Part shown: positions 43,049 to 51,498 of the stretch, in pieces | Position numbering within the stretch: position 1 is the first letter of the stretch | Layout: every line of letters starts with the position of its first letter | DNA from: Anaerolineae bacterium | GTDB lineage: Bacteria > Chloroflexota > Anaerolineae > Aggregatilineales > Phototrophicaceae | Assembly (NCBI GenBank): GCA_022842885.1 | Contig: JALHOR010000003.1 | Span: forward strand, 50,078 to 114,077 | DNA: 64,000 nucleotides | Reading direction: 5' to 3' | Position numbers and translations under genes: made by a program | The notes under the pieces: generated by a model | What the model was told of the DNA's origin: nothing | The model's database searches: none | The model's input: only the letters and a program-made list of their open reading frames with translations

Positions 43049-43883
43049 ATTTATTTTCAGTGACTAATTGTTCCTGCCACACCTTCACCGCCTCTATTGC
43101 TGCCTGGCGTTGGGCATCTGTCATTAGCGACGAAAAGGGCAGTGCTGATTCTTGATAGGCTGTCCTGTGCTGAATATGCCATGCGGTGGTCAGTTGGCGA
43201 TAGGCATTTTCATAGGCAGTGTGTAATTCCATTGCTGTGACTTCGCCACGTAGGGGTAAAGCAATCCGGCTGAGGGGATTTTCCAAAGCAATGCTCACGA
43301 TGCGTAAACCATCGCCCGGCAAAAAAATCGCCACATGATACGGCGTTTGCTGTGTGCGGGCATGATTCACGAGCCGTTTATTGGAACGAGTCATATCTAT
43401 TTCGACTACATTCACGCCTTTTTCCAGGAATAAACGGCTGCGGCGTTCTTGATAAGCAAAAATATCATAGGCAGACCGCTTGTTGCCGGGTGAGACAATT
43501 TCCACAACCGTTACCAAATCGCCCGTTTTCGCCTCATGGATATGCAGCGCGTCCAATTCCGATAATGCCATTACCGGTTCGCCCGCTTCTGCCAGCATTT
43601 CTTGTGCTGCCAATGCATAATCTAAGCGTGGCTGTGGGTATGGTGTTTCTCCGCGCAGCACAAAAATATCGGGTTCACGCCCCTCGGCGATTTGTAAACT
43701 GGTTTCTGTCCCGGCGACATAGCCCATGGCAAAGAGTGTATCACTGAGTTGTTCCAGTAAAAGACCAATCATCTGATTGTGAATAGAGTGGAAAAAATGA
43801 TCATCTTCTGCCCAAGGGTCTATGCGCCCTGGGAATGGACCCGTTTTATAGTGTTGTGATAGATGATTGGAAGCACCATTCAT
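43047..43883 (-). CDS. DUF4058 family protein
   Basis: 278 residues. The N-terminal FPGRIDPWAEDDHFFHSIHNQMI and the central VVEIVSPGNKRSAYDIFAYQERRSRLF match the DUF4058 family, common in cyanobacteria and Chloroflexi. The central acidic and lysine pattern resembles a PD-(D/E)XK nuclease-like fold, as in Uma2-type proteins, but activity is unproven. No signal peptide is present. The epoxide-hydrolase-like gene lies 29 bases downstream on the same strand. Confidence 0.82.
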   Translation of the reverse strand: MNGASNHLSQHYKTGPFPGRIDPWAEDDHFFHSIHNQMIGLLLEQLSDTLFAMGYVAGTETSLQIAEGREPDIFVLRGETPYPQPRLDYALAAQEMLAEAGEPVMALSELDALHIHEAKTGDLVTVVEIVSPGNKRSAYDIFAYQERRSRLFLEKGVNVVEIDMTRSNKRLVNHARTQQTPYHVAIFLPGDGLRIVSIALENPLSRIALPLRGEVTAMELHTAYENAYRQLTTAWHIQHRTAYQESALPFSSLMTDAQRQAAIEAVKVWQEQLVTENK

Positions 43884-43912
43884 GGAATTATCTCACGACT
43901 ATGTTGCCCCTA

Positions 43913-44803
43913 TTATACGTTTTTCTGTTGCAAAAATTCATGAATATGTTGGTTCACAGCAGCACTTTCGTCGTGCTGAAGCCAATGAGTAGCATCCGGG
44001 AAGAAAACAATCTTGCCATTTTCGCACAATTGAATGCTTTCTTCGGCAAGGCTTTTTTCCAGCGCAATGTCTTTTTCGCCCCACAACATCAAGGTGGGAA
44101 CAGTGATGCGCGGCAGTTCACGTTCACCGGATGCCATACTGCTGTTGTTACCCCGTCCCTGAAGCATCGCCCGATACCAATTGAGCATGGCGGTCATCGC
44201 GCCGGGTTTTAACCATGTCTCTTTATATTTTTCCATGTCGTCATCGCTGAAAGTGTCCGGTTTGCCACTAGAGCGAATGGCATTGGCGAAACCATCATAG
44301 CCACCGACGCTCAACAATGCTTCCGGCAGCCATGGCATCTGGAAGAAAAACATATACCAACTTTTGAGCAACTGCGACACATTGCCGCTGAAAAAAGCGC
44401 GTGCCATAATCGAAGGATAGGGAACATTCAAGATGACCAGTTTTTTCAGCCGGTCAGGATAAATTGTAGCGACCATCCATGCCACCGCCGCACCCCAATC
44501 ATGCCCTACTAGATTCACTTGTTGCAGCCCAAAATGATCCATGAGCGCAATCACATCTGCTGCCAATGTGCTAGTGCGATACGCGCCAATATCTTGGGGT
44601 TTTTCGCTCAGGTTGTAGCCGCGCTGGTCAGGCACAATCACGCGATAGCCTTGTTCGACTAAAAACGGAATTTGGTTGCGCCAACCATACCAATATTCAG
44701 GGAAGCCGTGCAGCAAAATGACGGGTTCGCCATCTTCGCGCCCGGCAGTGACGACATGTAATTTGATGTTGTTGGCGATGATGTATTGCGAAGTTGTTTC
44801 CAT
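43913..44803 (-). CDS. Alpha/beta hydrolase, epoxide-hydrolase-like
   Basis: 296 residues. HGFPEYWYGW (oxyanion hole HGxP), the nucleophile Asp102 in VGHDWGAA, WGEKD for the acid region and His273 in PDATHWLQHD make a complete triad of the epoxide hydrolase/haloalkane dehalogenase group. The Asp nucleophile excludes ordinary Ser esterases. A cap domain spans about residues 135-220. It is cytoplasmic and probably opens epoxides by hydrolysis; the substrate is unknown. It is transcribed in the opposite sense to nrdJ and lies next to the repeat-filled spacer 44804-45078. Confidence 0.88.
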   Translation of the reverse strand: METTSQYIIANNIKLHVVTAGREDGEPVILLHGFPEYWYGWRNQIPFLVEQGYRVIVPDQRGYNLSEKPQDIGAYRTSTLAADVIALMDHFGLQQVNLVGHDWGAAVAWMVATIYPDRLKKLVILNVPYPSIMARAFFSGNVSQLLKSWYMFFFQMPWLPEALLSVGGYDGFANAIRSSGKPDTFSDDDMEKYKETWLKPGAMTAMLNWYRAMLQGRGNNSSMASGERELPRITVPTLMLWGEKDIALEKSLAEESIQLCENGKIVFFPDATHWLQHDESAAVNQHIHEFLQQKNV

Positions 44804-44864
44804 GATGTTTAGCCTAAAAGTTAAAAGTACAAAGTTAAAAGCGATAAGCTGCTTTTTTTGTTAA

Positions 44865-45023
44865 GTTCGATTGTGGTTGTGTTATCCCGCCAGAAACTAA
44901 AGTTTCCGGCTACCAAAAAGACAAGTCTGCTAAAGAGACTGCTTGAATAACGTCTTTAGTGCGTGATGCCCCTGTCGCAAGGTGGGCTGGTTTTGTTTAG
45001 CCCCACGACTTTAGTCTGGGGCG
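44865..45023. mobile_element. MITE-like element, copy 1 (inverted partner at 48345-48494)
   Basis: About 159 bases containing three palindromic cores: CCAGAAACTAAAGTTTCCGG, GTCTGCTAAAGAGAC and GCCCCACGACTTTAGTCTGGGGC. A copy with the same order of cores lies in reverse orientation at 48345-48494. It has no coding capacity. AGTTAAAAGTACAAAGTTAAAAGC repeats precede it (44817-44841). The pair brackets two FemABX-like genes and a PP2C-like gene. Confidence 0.75.
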
Positions 45024-45078
45024 ACACGAGCCAATTTGATATTTGCAACAAAACAGCAAAAAGCTGAGTGCTGCCCTG

Positions 45079-46152
45079 CTATCTTATTTTCCTAAGCCAT
45101 GACCGCAGGCGCGGCAGAATTTCCGTGTAGCCGCGATACATCAATGCGGAGGGGGCATAATCCCATGCGCCGATGGTGCGCGTAACGCTGCCCCGAAAAC
45201 CGCGCTTGAACTCATAAACGCCCCACATCGAATCATTTTCATCGAAGATGTTAGGCGCACCCCACATATCATAAATCGTGTAACCCTGTGCCTTTGCCCA
45301 CTGCATCGCTGCCCATTGCAGCGCATAATTGGGCATTCGCTCCCGTTCTGCGTTGGACGATGCGCCATAAAAATACCAGCATTTTTGCCCAAAGTGAAAC
45401 AATATCACCTGTGCAATAGGTGTTTTCTCATATTCAGCAATCAGCGCATGGGCGAGACCCGCCGCCATCAGATAGCGCCATTCGTGCAGATAATACTCTC
45501 GCGGACGAATCAAAAATTGGTCGCGTTCCCCAGTGGTTTGATACAGCGCATAGAGCATTTCTAAATCATCGAGCGTAGCAGCGCGAATCGTGACGCCTTT
45601 TTTCTCACCCGTGCGGACTTTGCGGCGCGTGTTCTGGCTCATCGCAGCCAAAATTTCGTCTTCGCTGCGTGTCAAATCCACACAAATCGTATTGCGAAAT
45701 TGCACTTGATCATCGCTGAAACGCCAACCCCGTGCTTGTAAATTGGCTTGTAGCGTCTGCCCCACTTCGCACAATGCTTCATCAGTTTCGCCGGGAACGC
45801 CTATAGCGAGTGGCACATCGGGGTCAATTTTTAGCCAGATTGCCCCTTGCTGGCGGGCGAACTGCTGCAAAAAATCGAGAATTTCATGCGTGAGTTCGGC
45901 GTTTTCGTAAGGTAGAACTGCGCCTTTTGGCACATATAGCACTTTGGCGAAGCCGATGCGCCGGATGCCAATAGATGCCATTGCTACAATTACACCGTTT
46001 TGTTTGAAGGCGATGCGATGCGGCTGCCAACCCGTCGTCTCGCGTTTGAATTCGCCCCATTCCCATGTTTGCAGGATATGAGCATACGGCAAGGTTCGCA
46101 GCGTGTTATTCCAAATGTCTTTGTCGGTGATAATTTCAGTTGAGAATGTCAT
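45079..46152 (-). CDS. FemABX/GNAT-type peptidyl transferase-like protein, copy 1
   Basis: 357 residues from the ATG at 46152. The frame stays open to 46317, but that adds a hydrophobic stretch unusual for this family. It has two GNAT-like halves: HILQTWEWGEFKRETTGW early, KVLYVPKGAVLPY, then MSQNTRRKVRTGEKKGVTIR and the C-terminal YGASSNAERERMPNYALQWAAMQWAKAQGYTIYDMWGAP. These are hallmarks of FemX-type enzymes, which use aminoacyl-tRNA to add residues to lipid-II peptides. A paralog lies at 47217. A role in peptidoglycan cross-bridge synthesis is likely but inferred. Confidence 0.87.
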   Translation of the reverse strand: MTFSTEIITDKDIWNNTLRTLPYAHILQTWEWGEFKRETTGWQPHRIAFKQNGVIVAMASIGIRRIGFAKVLYVPKGAVLPYENAELTHEILDFLQQFARQQGAIWLKIDPDVPLAIGVPGETDEALCEVGQTLQANLQARGWRFSDDQVQFRNTICVDLTRSEDEILAAMSQNTRRKVRTGEKKGVTIRAATLDDLEMLYALYQTTGERDQFLIRPREYYLHEWRYLMAAGLAHALIAEYEKTPIAQVILFHFGQKCWYFYGASSNAERERMPNYALQWAAMQWAKAQGYTIYDMWGAPNIFDENDSMWGVYEFKRGFRGSVTRTIGAWDYAPSALMYRGYTEILPRLRSWLRKIR

Positions 46153-46479
46153 GCCAGAAGTATAGCGGAAAGCCATTATCTGCGTAGACAGAATCGCAAC
46201 TTGGGGGAGCAGTAAAATAATCAAAACCCCAATCGCCAAAAAGTAAGAAAATCTCGGCGTTTGTGTGGTTAAAAAGTAGCAAAGAGGAAAAGACTCAGGA
46301 TTAGGATTTGGGAACATTCAGGGTTTTGTGGGGAAAGCCCTTTACGATGTGAATTGTCACGTCAGCCGGGAAATGCGTCCTAGAAAAAGCCGCTGTCCTT
46401 TTGTAGTTTGCCTTCCGCCTACAGGTATTCGTGTTTGAAGCTGCCTGAGTCTCCCTTATAGTATATAGAATTTCTGTTC
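46153..46479. other. Spacer upstream of FemABX copy 1
   Basis: No gene is seen if the shorter start of the neighbour is right. The first 165 bases are the open extension of the FemABX frame; the rest holds a GCCCTTTACGATGTGAATTGTCACG stretch and a TATAGTATATAG sequence near 46457 that could be a -10 region for either strand. Confidence 0.4.
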
Positions 46480-47127
46480 TTAAATCAAGTTAGAAAATTC
46501 GTGGATTTTACTCTGAAAACCTACAACAATTGCCGCCGCATTCCAATGATCATCCCCGGTACAGCCTGTCTCTAATAATATACGAGTAGCATCTCGCACA
46601 GATTGGTTCTGAATGAGATTGGGAATTTGCGGAAGGCTGAGGTATTTGGCGAGTTCTCCAGTCAAGAATACCAATTTATCCTCTGATTGCAGTTGCCAAG
46701 GTTCATCTACTAGCTTAATGTTTTCTTCGATAATTGTATCAAATGTCAAATAACGGGTTGCAGAATGTTTCATGTGTTCGGGAAGTTCCAAGTTAGGATG
46801 AAGGTCTGCAACTGTGTGGGGTTTTGTACTATTAATAATTTGATTATTCCGAATATGCAAGGCTCTGACTGAGCCTATCCAACCTATATAAGCCTGTGTG
46901 TCTGTGATAATCGCGCACAAAACGCAACCGGCAGGTAAATCAAACTCATCGAAATCATCAGAATAGTGAGTGAAGCTATCGCGGGCAGCGGCAAATGCCT
47001 GTGGAATAGCAATCGGTGGTTTTTCGAGTGTGCTATAAAGTGATTCAACTATTGTACTGGCAGCAAGGTGACTCATGTCATTACTATAGCCAAATGCTAC
47101 ATACCCAGAGCAAAGCGCCAAAAGCAA
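46480..47127 (-). CDS. PP2C-like protein, probably catalytically degenerate
   Basis: 215 residues. The order of elements follows PP2C Ser/Thr phosphatases: GYVAFGYSNDMSHLAAS at the place of the DGMGGH-type metal site, AGCVLCAIITDTQAYIGWIGSVRALHIRN as the central beta hairpin, KPHTVAD, LVFLTGELAKYLS and GDDHWNAAAIVVGF at the C-terminus. The first acidic metal-binding motif is largely missing, so catalysis may be lost or the N-terminus may be truncated. It lies between the two FemABX-like genes on the same strand; a link to envelope control by phosphorylation is only a suggestion. Confidence 0.6.
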   Translation of the reverse strand: MLLALCSGYVAFGYSNDMSHLAASTIVESLYSTLEKPPIAIPQAFAAARDSFTHYSDDFDEFDLPAGCVLCAIITDTQAYIGWIGSVRALHIRNNQIINSTKPHTVADLHPNLELPEHMKHSATRYLTFDTIIEENIKLVDEPWQLQSEDKLVFLTGELAKYLSLPQIPNLIQNQSVRDATRILLETGCTGDDHWNAAAIVVGFQSKIHEFSNLI

Positions 47128-47216
47128 TGTCTCATCCTTTACCCGAAGCGCAAAGGGCGATTTTTTAGTGCGTTAGGAAAATCTCGGTGTCCAGAAAAGC
47201 GATTCGCACTTAGGTT

Positions 47217-48326
47217 TCATTTCAATGCTTCTCCTTCGTTTTTTAAAATGCGCCTCTCCCGCCGCTGCTGCACCCATTGATAGGCATGATAAATCAATGG
47301 ATTATAGACCACATCATATGCACCCGCAGACCGAAGCACCGTGCCACCCCAACCCCGTTTGAAGCCATACACGCCCCATAAGCCATCTTCACGAGATTGG
47401 AATTGTGCTTCTAATACGGTTTCATCGTAATCGGGGATGCCCCACATATCATAATGCGTGCAACCGCGCGTTTTCGCCCATTGAATCGCCGCCCATTGGA
47501 TACCATAAGTCGCCATCAAATTGCGTTTGATATTCGAGGATGCACCGTATAAATATTGGGCAGTTTTTCCAGCGGCAGTGACAAAAATACCCGCCAAATC
47601 ATCACCTTCATGCTGCGCCAGAATCAACGCGGCATGATTGCCCGGTGCGAGTAACTCATACGCTCGCTGATAATAATGCGGCTCGTGGATATGAAATTCG
47701 TTGCGTGCGCCTGTCGTTAATACCATGCGCGTAAATTTGGCGATGTCCTCCGGCGCGGCGGGATAATAACGAATATCATTTTTTTGTGCTTGCCGAATTT
47801 TGCGGCGTGTGCCTTGATTCATGCGGGCAAGAATCGTTTCATCATCGCCGCTGATGTCTATCATCACTGTGCGCGGCGGCTGAATAGTTTGGGGACTTGC
47901 CCGAAAACCCCATTTCGTAAAATCAGGCGGTGTTTCGTTCAGATAATGCCCCGGTTCCCATTTGAGCCATGCCGCCCGATATTTTCTAGCGCACTGCCGC
48001 ACTGCCGCCCACAACGGTTGCCATTGTGACTCATGCGTCACATACGCGCCAAACGGGATATAAGCGCGAGTGCCAATCTTGCCCGGCAGTTGCCAAAATT
48101 GCATCTGCGCTCCGGCGACGATAGCACCTTTTTCCGTCAATGTTACGCGGTCACTTTGCCAGCCAAATTCAGTTTGATGCTGCGCCCATGCCGATAGTTG
48201 CAGCACATGGGCGCGGGGATGCTGCATAACAAAATTATCCCAATCCGAAAGTGCTGAGTGCTGATGTTGTAGTGCTGAGTGCTGAGTGCTAAGTGCTGAG
48301 GTCATAGGTTGTAATTCAAAGTCCAA
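47217..48326 (-). CDS. FemABX/GNAT-type peptidyl transferase-like protein, copy 2
   Basis: 369 residues, paralog of the protein at 45079. Shared stretches: HVLQLSAWAQHQTEFGW, RAYIPFGAYV, MNQGTRRKIRQAQKNDIRY, YGASSNIKRNLMATYGIQWAAIQWAKTRGCTHYDMWGIPD and a final GFKRGWGGTVLRSAGAYD. The first 27 residues include SALSTQHSALQHQHSALS, which is the translation of a TGCTGAG tandem repeat (48254-48302), so the true start may be an internal codon or the repeat has extended the protein. Expected role: aminoacyl-tRNA-dependent addition to peptidoglycan stem peptides. Confidence 0.87.
   Translation of the reverse strand: MDFELQPMTSALSTQHSALQHQHSALSDWDNFVMQHPRAHVLQLSAWAQHQTEFGWQSDRVTLTEKGAIVAGAQMQFWQLPGKIGTRAYIPFGAYVTHESQWQPLWAAVRQCARKYRAAWLKWEPGHYLNETPPDFTKWGFRASPQTIQPPRTVMIDISGDDETILARMNQGTRRKIRQAQKNDIRYYPAAPEDIAKFTRMVLTTGARNEFHIHEPHYYQRAYELLAPGNHAALILAQHEGDDLAGIFVTAAGKTAQYLYGASSNIKRNLMATYGIQWAAIQWAKTRGCTHYDMWGIPDYDETVLEAQFQSREDGLWGVYGFKRGWGGTVLRSAGAYDVVYNPLIYHAYQWVQQRRERRILKNEGEALK
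48254..48302. repeat. TGCTGAG tandem run at the 5' end of FemABX copy 2
   Basis: AAGTGCTGAGTGCTGATGTTG and GTGCTGAGTGCTGAGTGCTAAG: degenerate heptamer units, as at 6910, 21076, 24513 and 28562. It is translated as Ala-Leu-Ser-Thr-Gln-His-Ser repeats. Confidence 0.7.
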
Positions 48327-48344
48327 GGTTAAAAGTTAAAAGTG

Positions 48345-48494
48345 TTGCCCCAGACTAAAGTCATGGGGCTAGACAAAACCAGAACACCTTGCGACTGCGA
48401 TTTAGGCGTTCTTGAAGTAGTCTCTTTAGCAGACTTGTTAGTTTGGCAGCCGGAAACTTTAGTTTCTGGCGGGATAACACAACGACAATTGAAC
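48345..48494. mobile_element. MITE-like element, copy 2 (inverted relative to 44865-45023)
   Basis: Shares with copy 1 the cores CCCCAGACTAAAGTCATGGGGC, GTCTCTTTAGCAGAC and CCGGAAACTTTAGTTTCTGG in reverse order and orientation. Differences in one palindrome arm are often matched in the other. The remaining spacer (48327-48344 and 48495-48603) holds AGTTAAAAGTTAAAAGC runs and an AACCGCAGAGATGCC unit on the minus strand. Confidence 0.75.
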
Positions 48495-48603
48495 TTTACA
48501 ATAAACCAGTTAAAAGTTAAAAGCGCAGGGATTAGATTGGTTCTAGGATTTGACTTCAAACCAATAATCATTTTCTTTGCGTTCTTGGCATCTCTGCGGT
48601 TCA

Positions 48604-50799
48604 TCAATTTTCCGGCAGATAAATCGAATATAGACCATTACGAAAATGTTGATAATACGAGTTGCCGTCACTGATGATGTGGTCTGGCAAATCTGGCTGC
48701 TGCCCGCGAATTTCGATGATGGCGCACGGCACAAAATTCACAAACGGCGGCAATTGTGCTAATTTTGCTGTTTCATTTTCAACATTCACAGACTGCATAT
48801 AAAGCCCCGGAATTTCGCTTTTGAGCAGCAGCAGCATCGGATACAGCCAACCATTTTCGCCGCTGATAAAACCCACTGTTTGGCAATCAAGGGTTTTCAT
48901 GCGTTGGGCAATGTCTGCCGATGGCGGATACCATTCATAGCGACTGTTGAAATATTGTTCGTGGCGCGGTTGCACCAAGACACTCTCATGGTCAATATTC
49001 TCATTGCCGATATAAAAACTCAGCGCCAGTGGGTGGGTATCCGTGCTGGCGAATAAAGCGCGTGGCACGCCATTCATAGCGATGAACGCGGCAGTGAGTA
49101 GCAGCACCATCCCAATCAGAAAATTCAACCAACGCGGCAAAACCATTGTGAGAACAATCGCCATAAACGGCGCAATCAGAACGAAAAAGGGCAGTTGCAA
49201 CCGTGTTCCCCATTGCTGCCACTTCAGCATGAGGCTGAATAACACAAAGGTGCTGAGGATGACGAGTAGGTAAAAAATTAGGTGCTTGCCCCATTGCATA
49301 GGGACATCCCCACCCCTTTTCGCAAGGAGGGGGGTGAGGTCAGAACGAGCAGGGGGTTTTGGGGGGAGATTTTTATAGGCATTTGGCAGCAGCAGCAATG
49401 CCAACCCCAATAACCCCACATGCAGCGGATTTCCGGCGCGGTCTTCGTTGAACATATCCCAAATGGGCGGCAGTTTAAAGGTATCCAATGGAAATGTTGT
49501 GCGCGGGTCGCTGATGTCTAATCCTAACGTTTGATGCAGCGATGTGATGACTTGCATCAAACCACCGCTAATATCCACGATGCGATTCACTTGCTCTGGA
49601 ATGAATACATGCAGCGCCACATTGCGCGTCATATTGGAGATGAACACCGCTGGAGAAATGATTTCATTAGCGTAAAAATGGCTGTGGTCAGGCGCGGTTA
49701 ATGGCGTGCCATAGATGCTCAGATTGCGTAGCCAATGCCCGCTATTGAGCAGGATAATGATGCCGCCAACAAGCAGCAGCGATTTTAAGGGGATTGCCTG
49801 TGGAATGCGATATTTTGGTGTGCTGTTGTCATTGGTTGTTATAGGATATTGGGGTGATAAATTGCGCCAAAAAAGTGTTGCAAAAAACCATATCAACAGC
49901 GGCACAATAAACGGATATGCCGTGCCTTTGGTAAGCAGTGCCAACCCTGCGGACGTTCCTACATAAAATACAAACCACGAAGGCACAAAGGACACGAAGA
50001 AATTTTTTCTCTGTGAATCCTCTGTGTTCTCTGTGCCTCTGTGGTGAATATGGGTTGATTGAATCGCTTTCAGCACATAATAAGTAAGGCATACAATCCA
50101 AAAGGCAGTTATCAAATCATTTTTGGCACCGGTGGCTTGCAAAACACCAATCGGCAAACTGACGCACAAGACCGCGCTCAACAGTTGTGCCATCCGATTC
50201 GCGCCCAGTTGCTTGGCAATCGCAGAAACACCGATACTGGTCAAAATCAGGGCTGCCCACTGCCCAATATTTGCCAGCCTATCGCTGCCGGCTAAGAGTT
50301 GTAGATGCAGAATGATAAATTCAGCGAAAGGCGGCTGATAAATCTGCCGATGGGTGTGGGTGGGATAGGGCGCAACCGTATGATACTGTTCCCAAAAGAC
50401 GACACGCGGCAGATGATAAGAAACGGCATCCCAAGTATTGGGCGGCGCTGCCAACGCGATAATGCCTGTTACACCCACCACGAGCAAAATACCGAGCAGC
50501 CAAATTTTTTCTATCCACGAAAATTTCTGCCAGAAAATACGAATACGAGTAGGGGCAAAGTATAGTCTGACTTTGTGCGAAACCATGACCCCTACCAGTA
50601 ACCCCAGCACGAGTCCCCACGCCGCCAATACGCCCCAAAACGTTAATTCCTGCCCGATGCTGAGGCTTTCCGTCAGAAACACAACCAGCACGCCCCACAC
50701 CAGCGCAGCCGATAATACCGCTTCACGCCATGATTGGGTGTGGTGATAGCGCCAGAAAATGAGCAGAATAAAACACGAGAGTGGAATCAATGTGACCAT
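48604..50799 (-). CDS. GT-C type membrane glycosyltransferase, second copy in window
   Basis: 731 residues with about twelve hydrophobic segments. The first large loop has NTWDAVSYHLPRVVFWEQYH with the acidic residue expected in GT-C enzymes, and IYQPPFAEFIILH. Such enzymes use polyprenyl-linked sugars on the outer membrane face. Two segments derive from dispersed repeats: HHRGTENTEDSQRKNFF (about residues 252-268, CACAGAG repeat) and PPKPPARSDLTPLLAKRGGD (about 477-496, C/G-rich repeat). Both keep the frame and lie in predicted loops. The C-terminal domain (about 600-731) is soluble. The 317-base region upstream is shared with the divergent nuo operon. Confidence 0.78.
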   Translation of the reverse strand: MVTLIPLSCFILLIFWRYHHTQSWREAVLSAALVWGVLVVFLTESLSIGQELTFWGVLAAWGLVLGLLVGVMVSHKVRLYFAPTRIRIFWQKFSWIEKIWLLGILLVVGVTGIIALAAPPNTWDAVSYHLPRVVFWEQYHTVAPYPTHTHRQIYQPPFAEFIILHLQLLAGSDRLANIGQWAALILTSIGVSAIAKQLGANRMAQLLSAVLCVSLPIGVLQATGAKNDLITAFWIVCLTYYVLKAIQSTHIHHRGTENTEDSQRKNFFVSFVPSWFVFYVGTSAGLALLTKGTAYPFIVPLLIWFFATLFWRNLSPQYPITTNDNSTPKYRIPQAIPLKSLLLVGGIIILLNSGHWLRNLSIYGTPLTAPDHSHFYANEIISPAVFISNMTRNVALHVFIPEQVNRIVDISGGLMQVITSLHQTLGLDISDPRTTFPLDTFKLPPIWDMFNEDRAGNPLHVGLLGLALLLLPNAYKNLPPKPPARSDLTPLLAKRGGDVPMQWGKHLIFYLLVILSTFVLFSLMLKWQQWGTRLQLPFFVLIAPFMAIVLTMVLPRWLNFLIGMVLLLTAAFIAMNGVPRALFASTDTHPLALSFYIGNENIDHESVLVQPRHEQYFNSRYEWYPPSADIAQRMKTLDCQTVGFISGENGWLYPMLLLLKSEIPGLYMQSVNVENETAKLAQLPPFVNFVPCAIIEIRGQQPDLPDHIISDGNSYYQHFRNGLYSIYLPEN
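49301..49372. repeat. C/G-rich repeat in frame in the second glycosyltransferase
   Basis: CATCCCCACCCCTTTTCGCAAGG with AGGGGGGTGAGGTCAG and a GGGGGTTTTGGGGGGAG tail. It resembles 6423-6497 in reverse orientation and is translated without a frame break. Confidence 0.55.
49985..50047. repeat. CACAGAG-type repeat in frame in the second glycosyltransferase
   Basis: The tract reads CTCTGTGAATCCTCTGTG and TTCTCTGTGCCTCTGTGGTG on the plus strand. It is the same repeat as at 16456-16503. Its minus-strand translation gives HHRGTENTEDSQRK. Confidence 0.65.
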
Positions 50800-50961
50800 G
50801 AGCCTGATTATAGCCAGAAATAGAATAGGTCACAGACTGATAATCTGCACTTAATGTTGCCACTTTGTTGCCATTTCGTCATAAAATACATTGTTTCTAT
50901 GGCTAACTGTGTTAAAATCCCAACCGTTTTCAGGTGTCTTTAAGAAATTCGCATAGAGTTG

Positions 50962-50990
50962 TTGTCAGTCGGCACGGGGGATGTTATACT
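50962..50990 (+). promoter_or_regulatory. Promoter candidate of the nuo operon
   Basis: TTGTCA, 17 bases, TATACT, about 127 bases before nuoA. A second -10-like box, TATAAT at 51044-51049, lacks a good -35. Further upstream, TTGTTT, 16 bases, TAAAAT (50892-50919 area) is another option. The rest of 50800-51116 shows no gene. Confidence 0.6.
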
Positions 50991-51116
50991 TACGCCGCTT
51001 GTGAGAAATAGTGCAATCCCCTTCGTGTTTCGTTACATTAGGTTATAATACTGTGCTGATGTGTTGGTCAGCATAGTGGCACAAATAGAGAGCAATCTAC
51101 TTAAGGATTGGTCAGT

Positions 51117-51479
51117 ATGGATATTTTGAATAACTGGGCTTTTGTAGGTATTTTTGCGGTGATGGCACCGGTCTTCCCTGCATTGCCCATTGTCATCGCT
51201 TGGCTATTGCGCCCACACAAACCCAACGTGCTGAAAAGCCAAACGTATGAATGTGGCGTGGAAACGGTGGGGGACACATGGGTGCAGTTCCGCGTGCAGT
51301 ATTATATTTATGGTCTCATCTTCCTCGTGTTTGATGTGGAGATGGTGCTGTTATTCCCTTGGGCAGTTGCCTACAATCGGCTAGACCTATTTGCCTTTGC
51401 CGCCGGGTTCTTATTTATTTTCCTGCTGGCAGACGGGCTGATTTATGCCTGGCGTAAAGACGTGCTGGCTTGGAAGTAG
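51117..51479 (+). CDS. nuoA: NADH-quinone oxidoreductase subunit A
   Basis: 120 residues, three membrane segments. Small membrane subunit at the junction of the two arms of complex I. SQTYECGVETVGDTWVQFRVQYYIYGLIFLVFDVE is the family signature, with the conserved Cys and the acidic residues in TM2. AAGGATT precedes the ATG at 51117. It is followed at 19 bases by nuoH; nuoB-G are not here. Confidence 0.95.
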   Translation: MDILNNWAFVGIFAVMAPVFPALPIVIAWLLRPHKPNVLKSQTYECGVETVGDTWVQFRVQYYIYGLIFLVFDVEMVLLFPWAVAYNRLDLFAFAAGFLFIFLLADGLIYAWRKDVLAWK

Positions 51480-51498
51480 CCGGAGAGGAGGATAAACG

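Noticed and set aside
46153..46317. N-terminal extension of FemABX copy 1 with a hydrophobic segment
   Set aside because: FemABX proteins are cytoplasmic and start close to the first GNAT element; the extension has no ribosome site.
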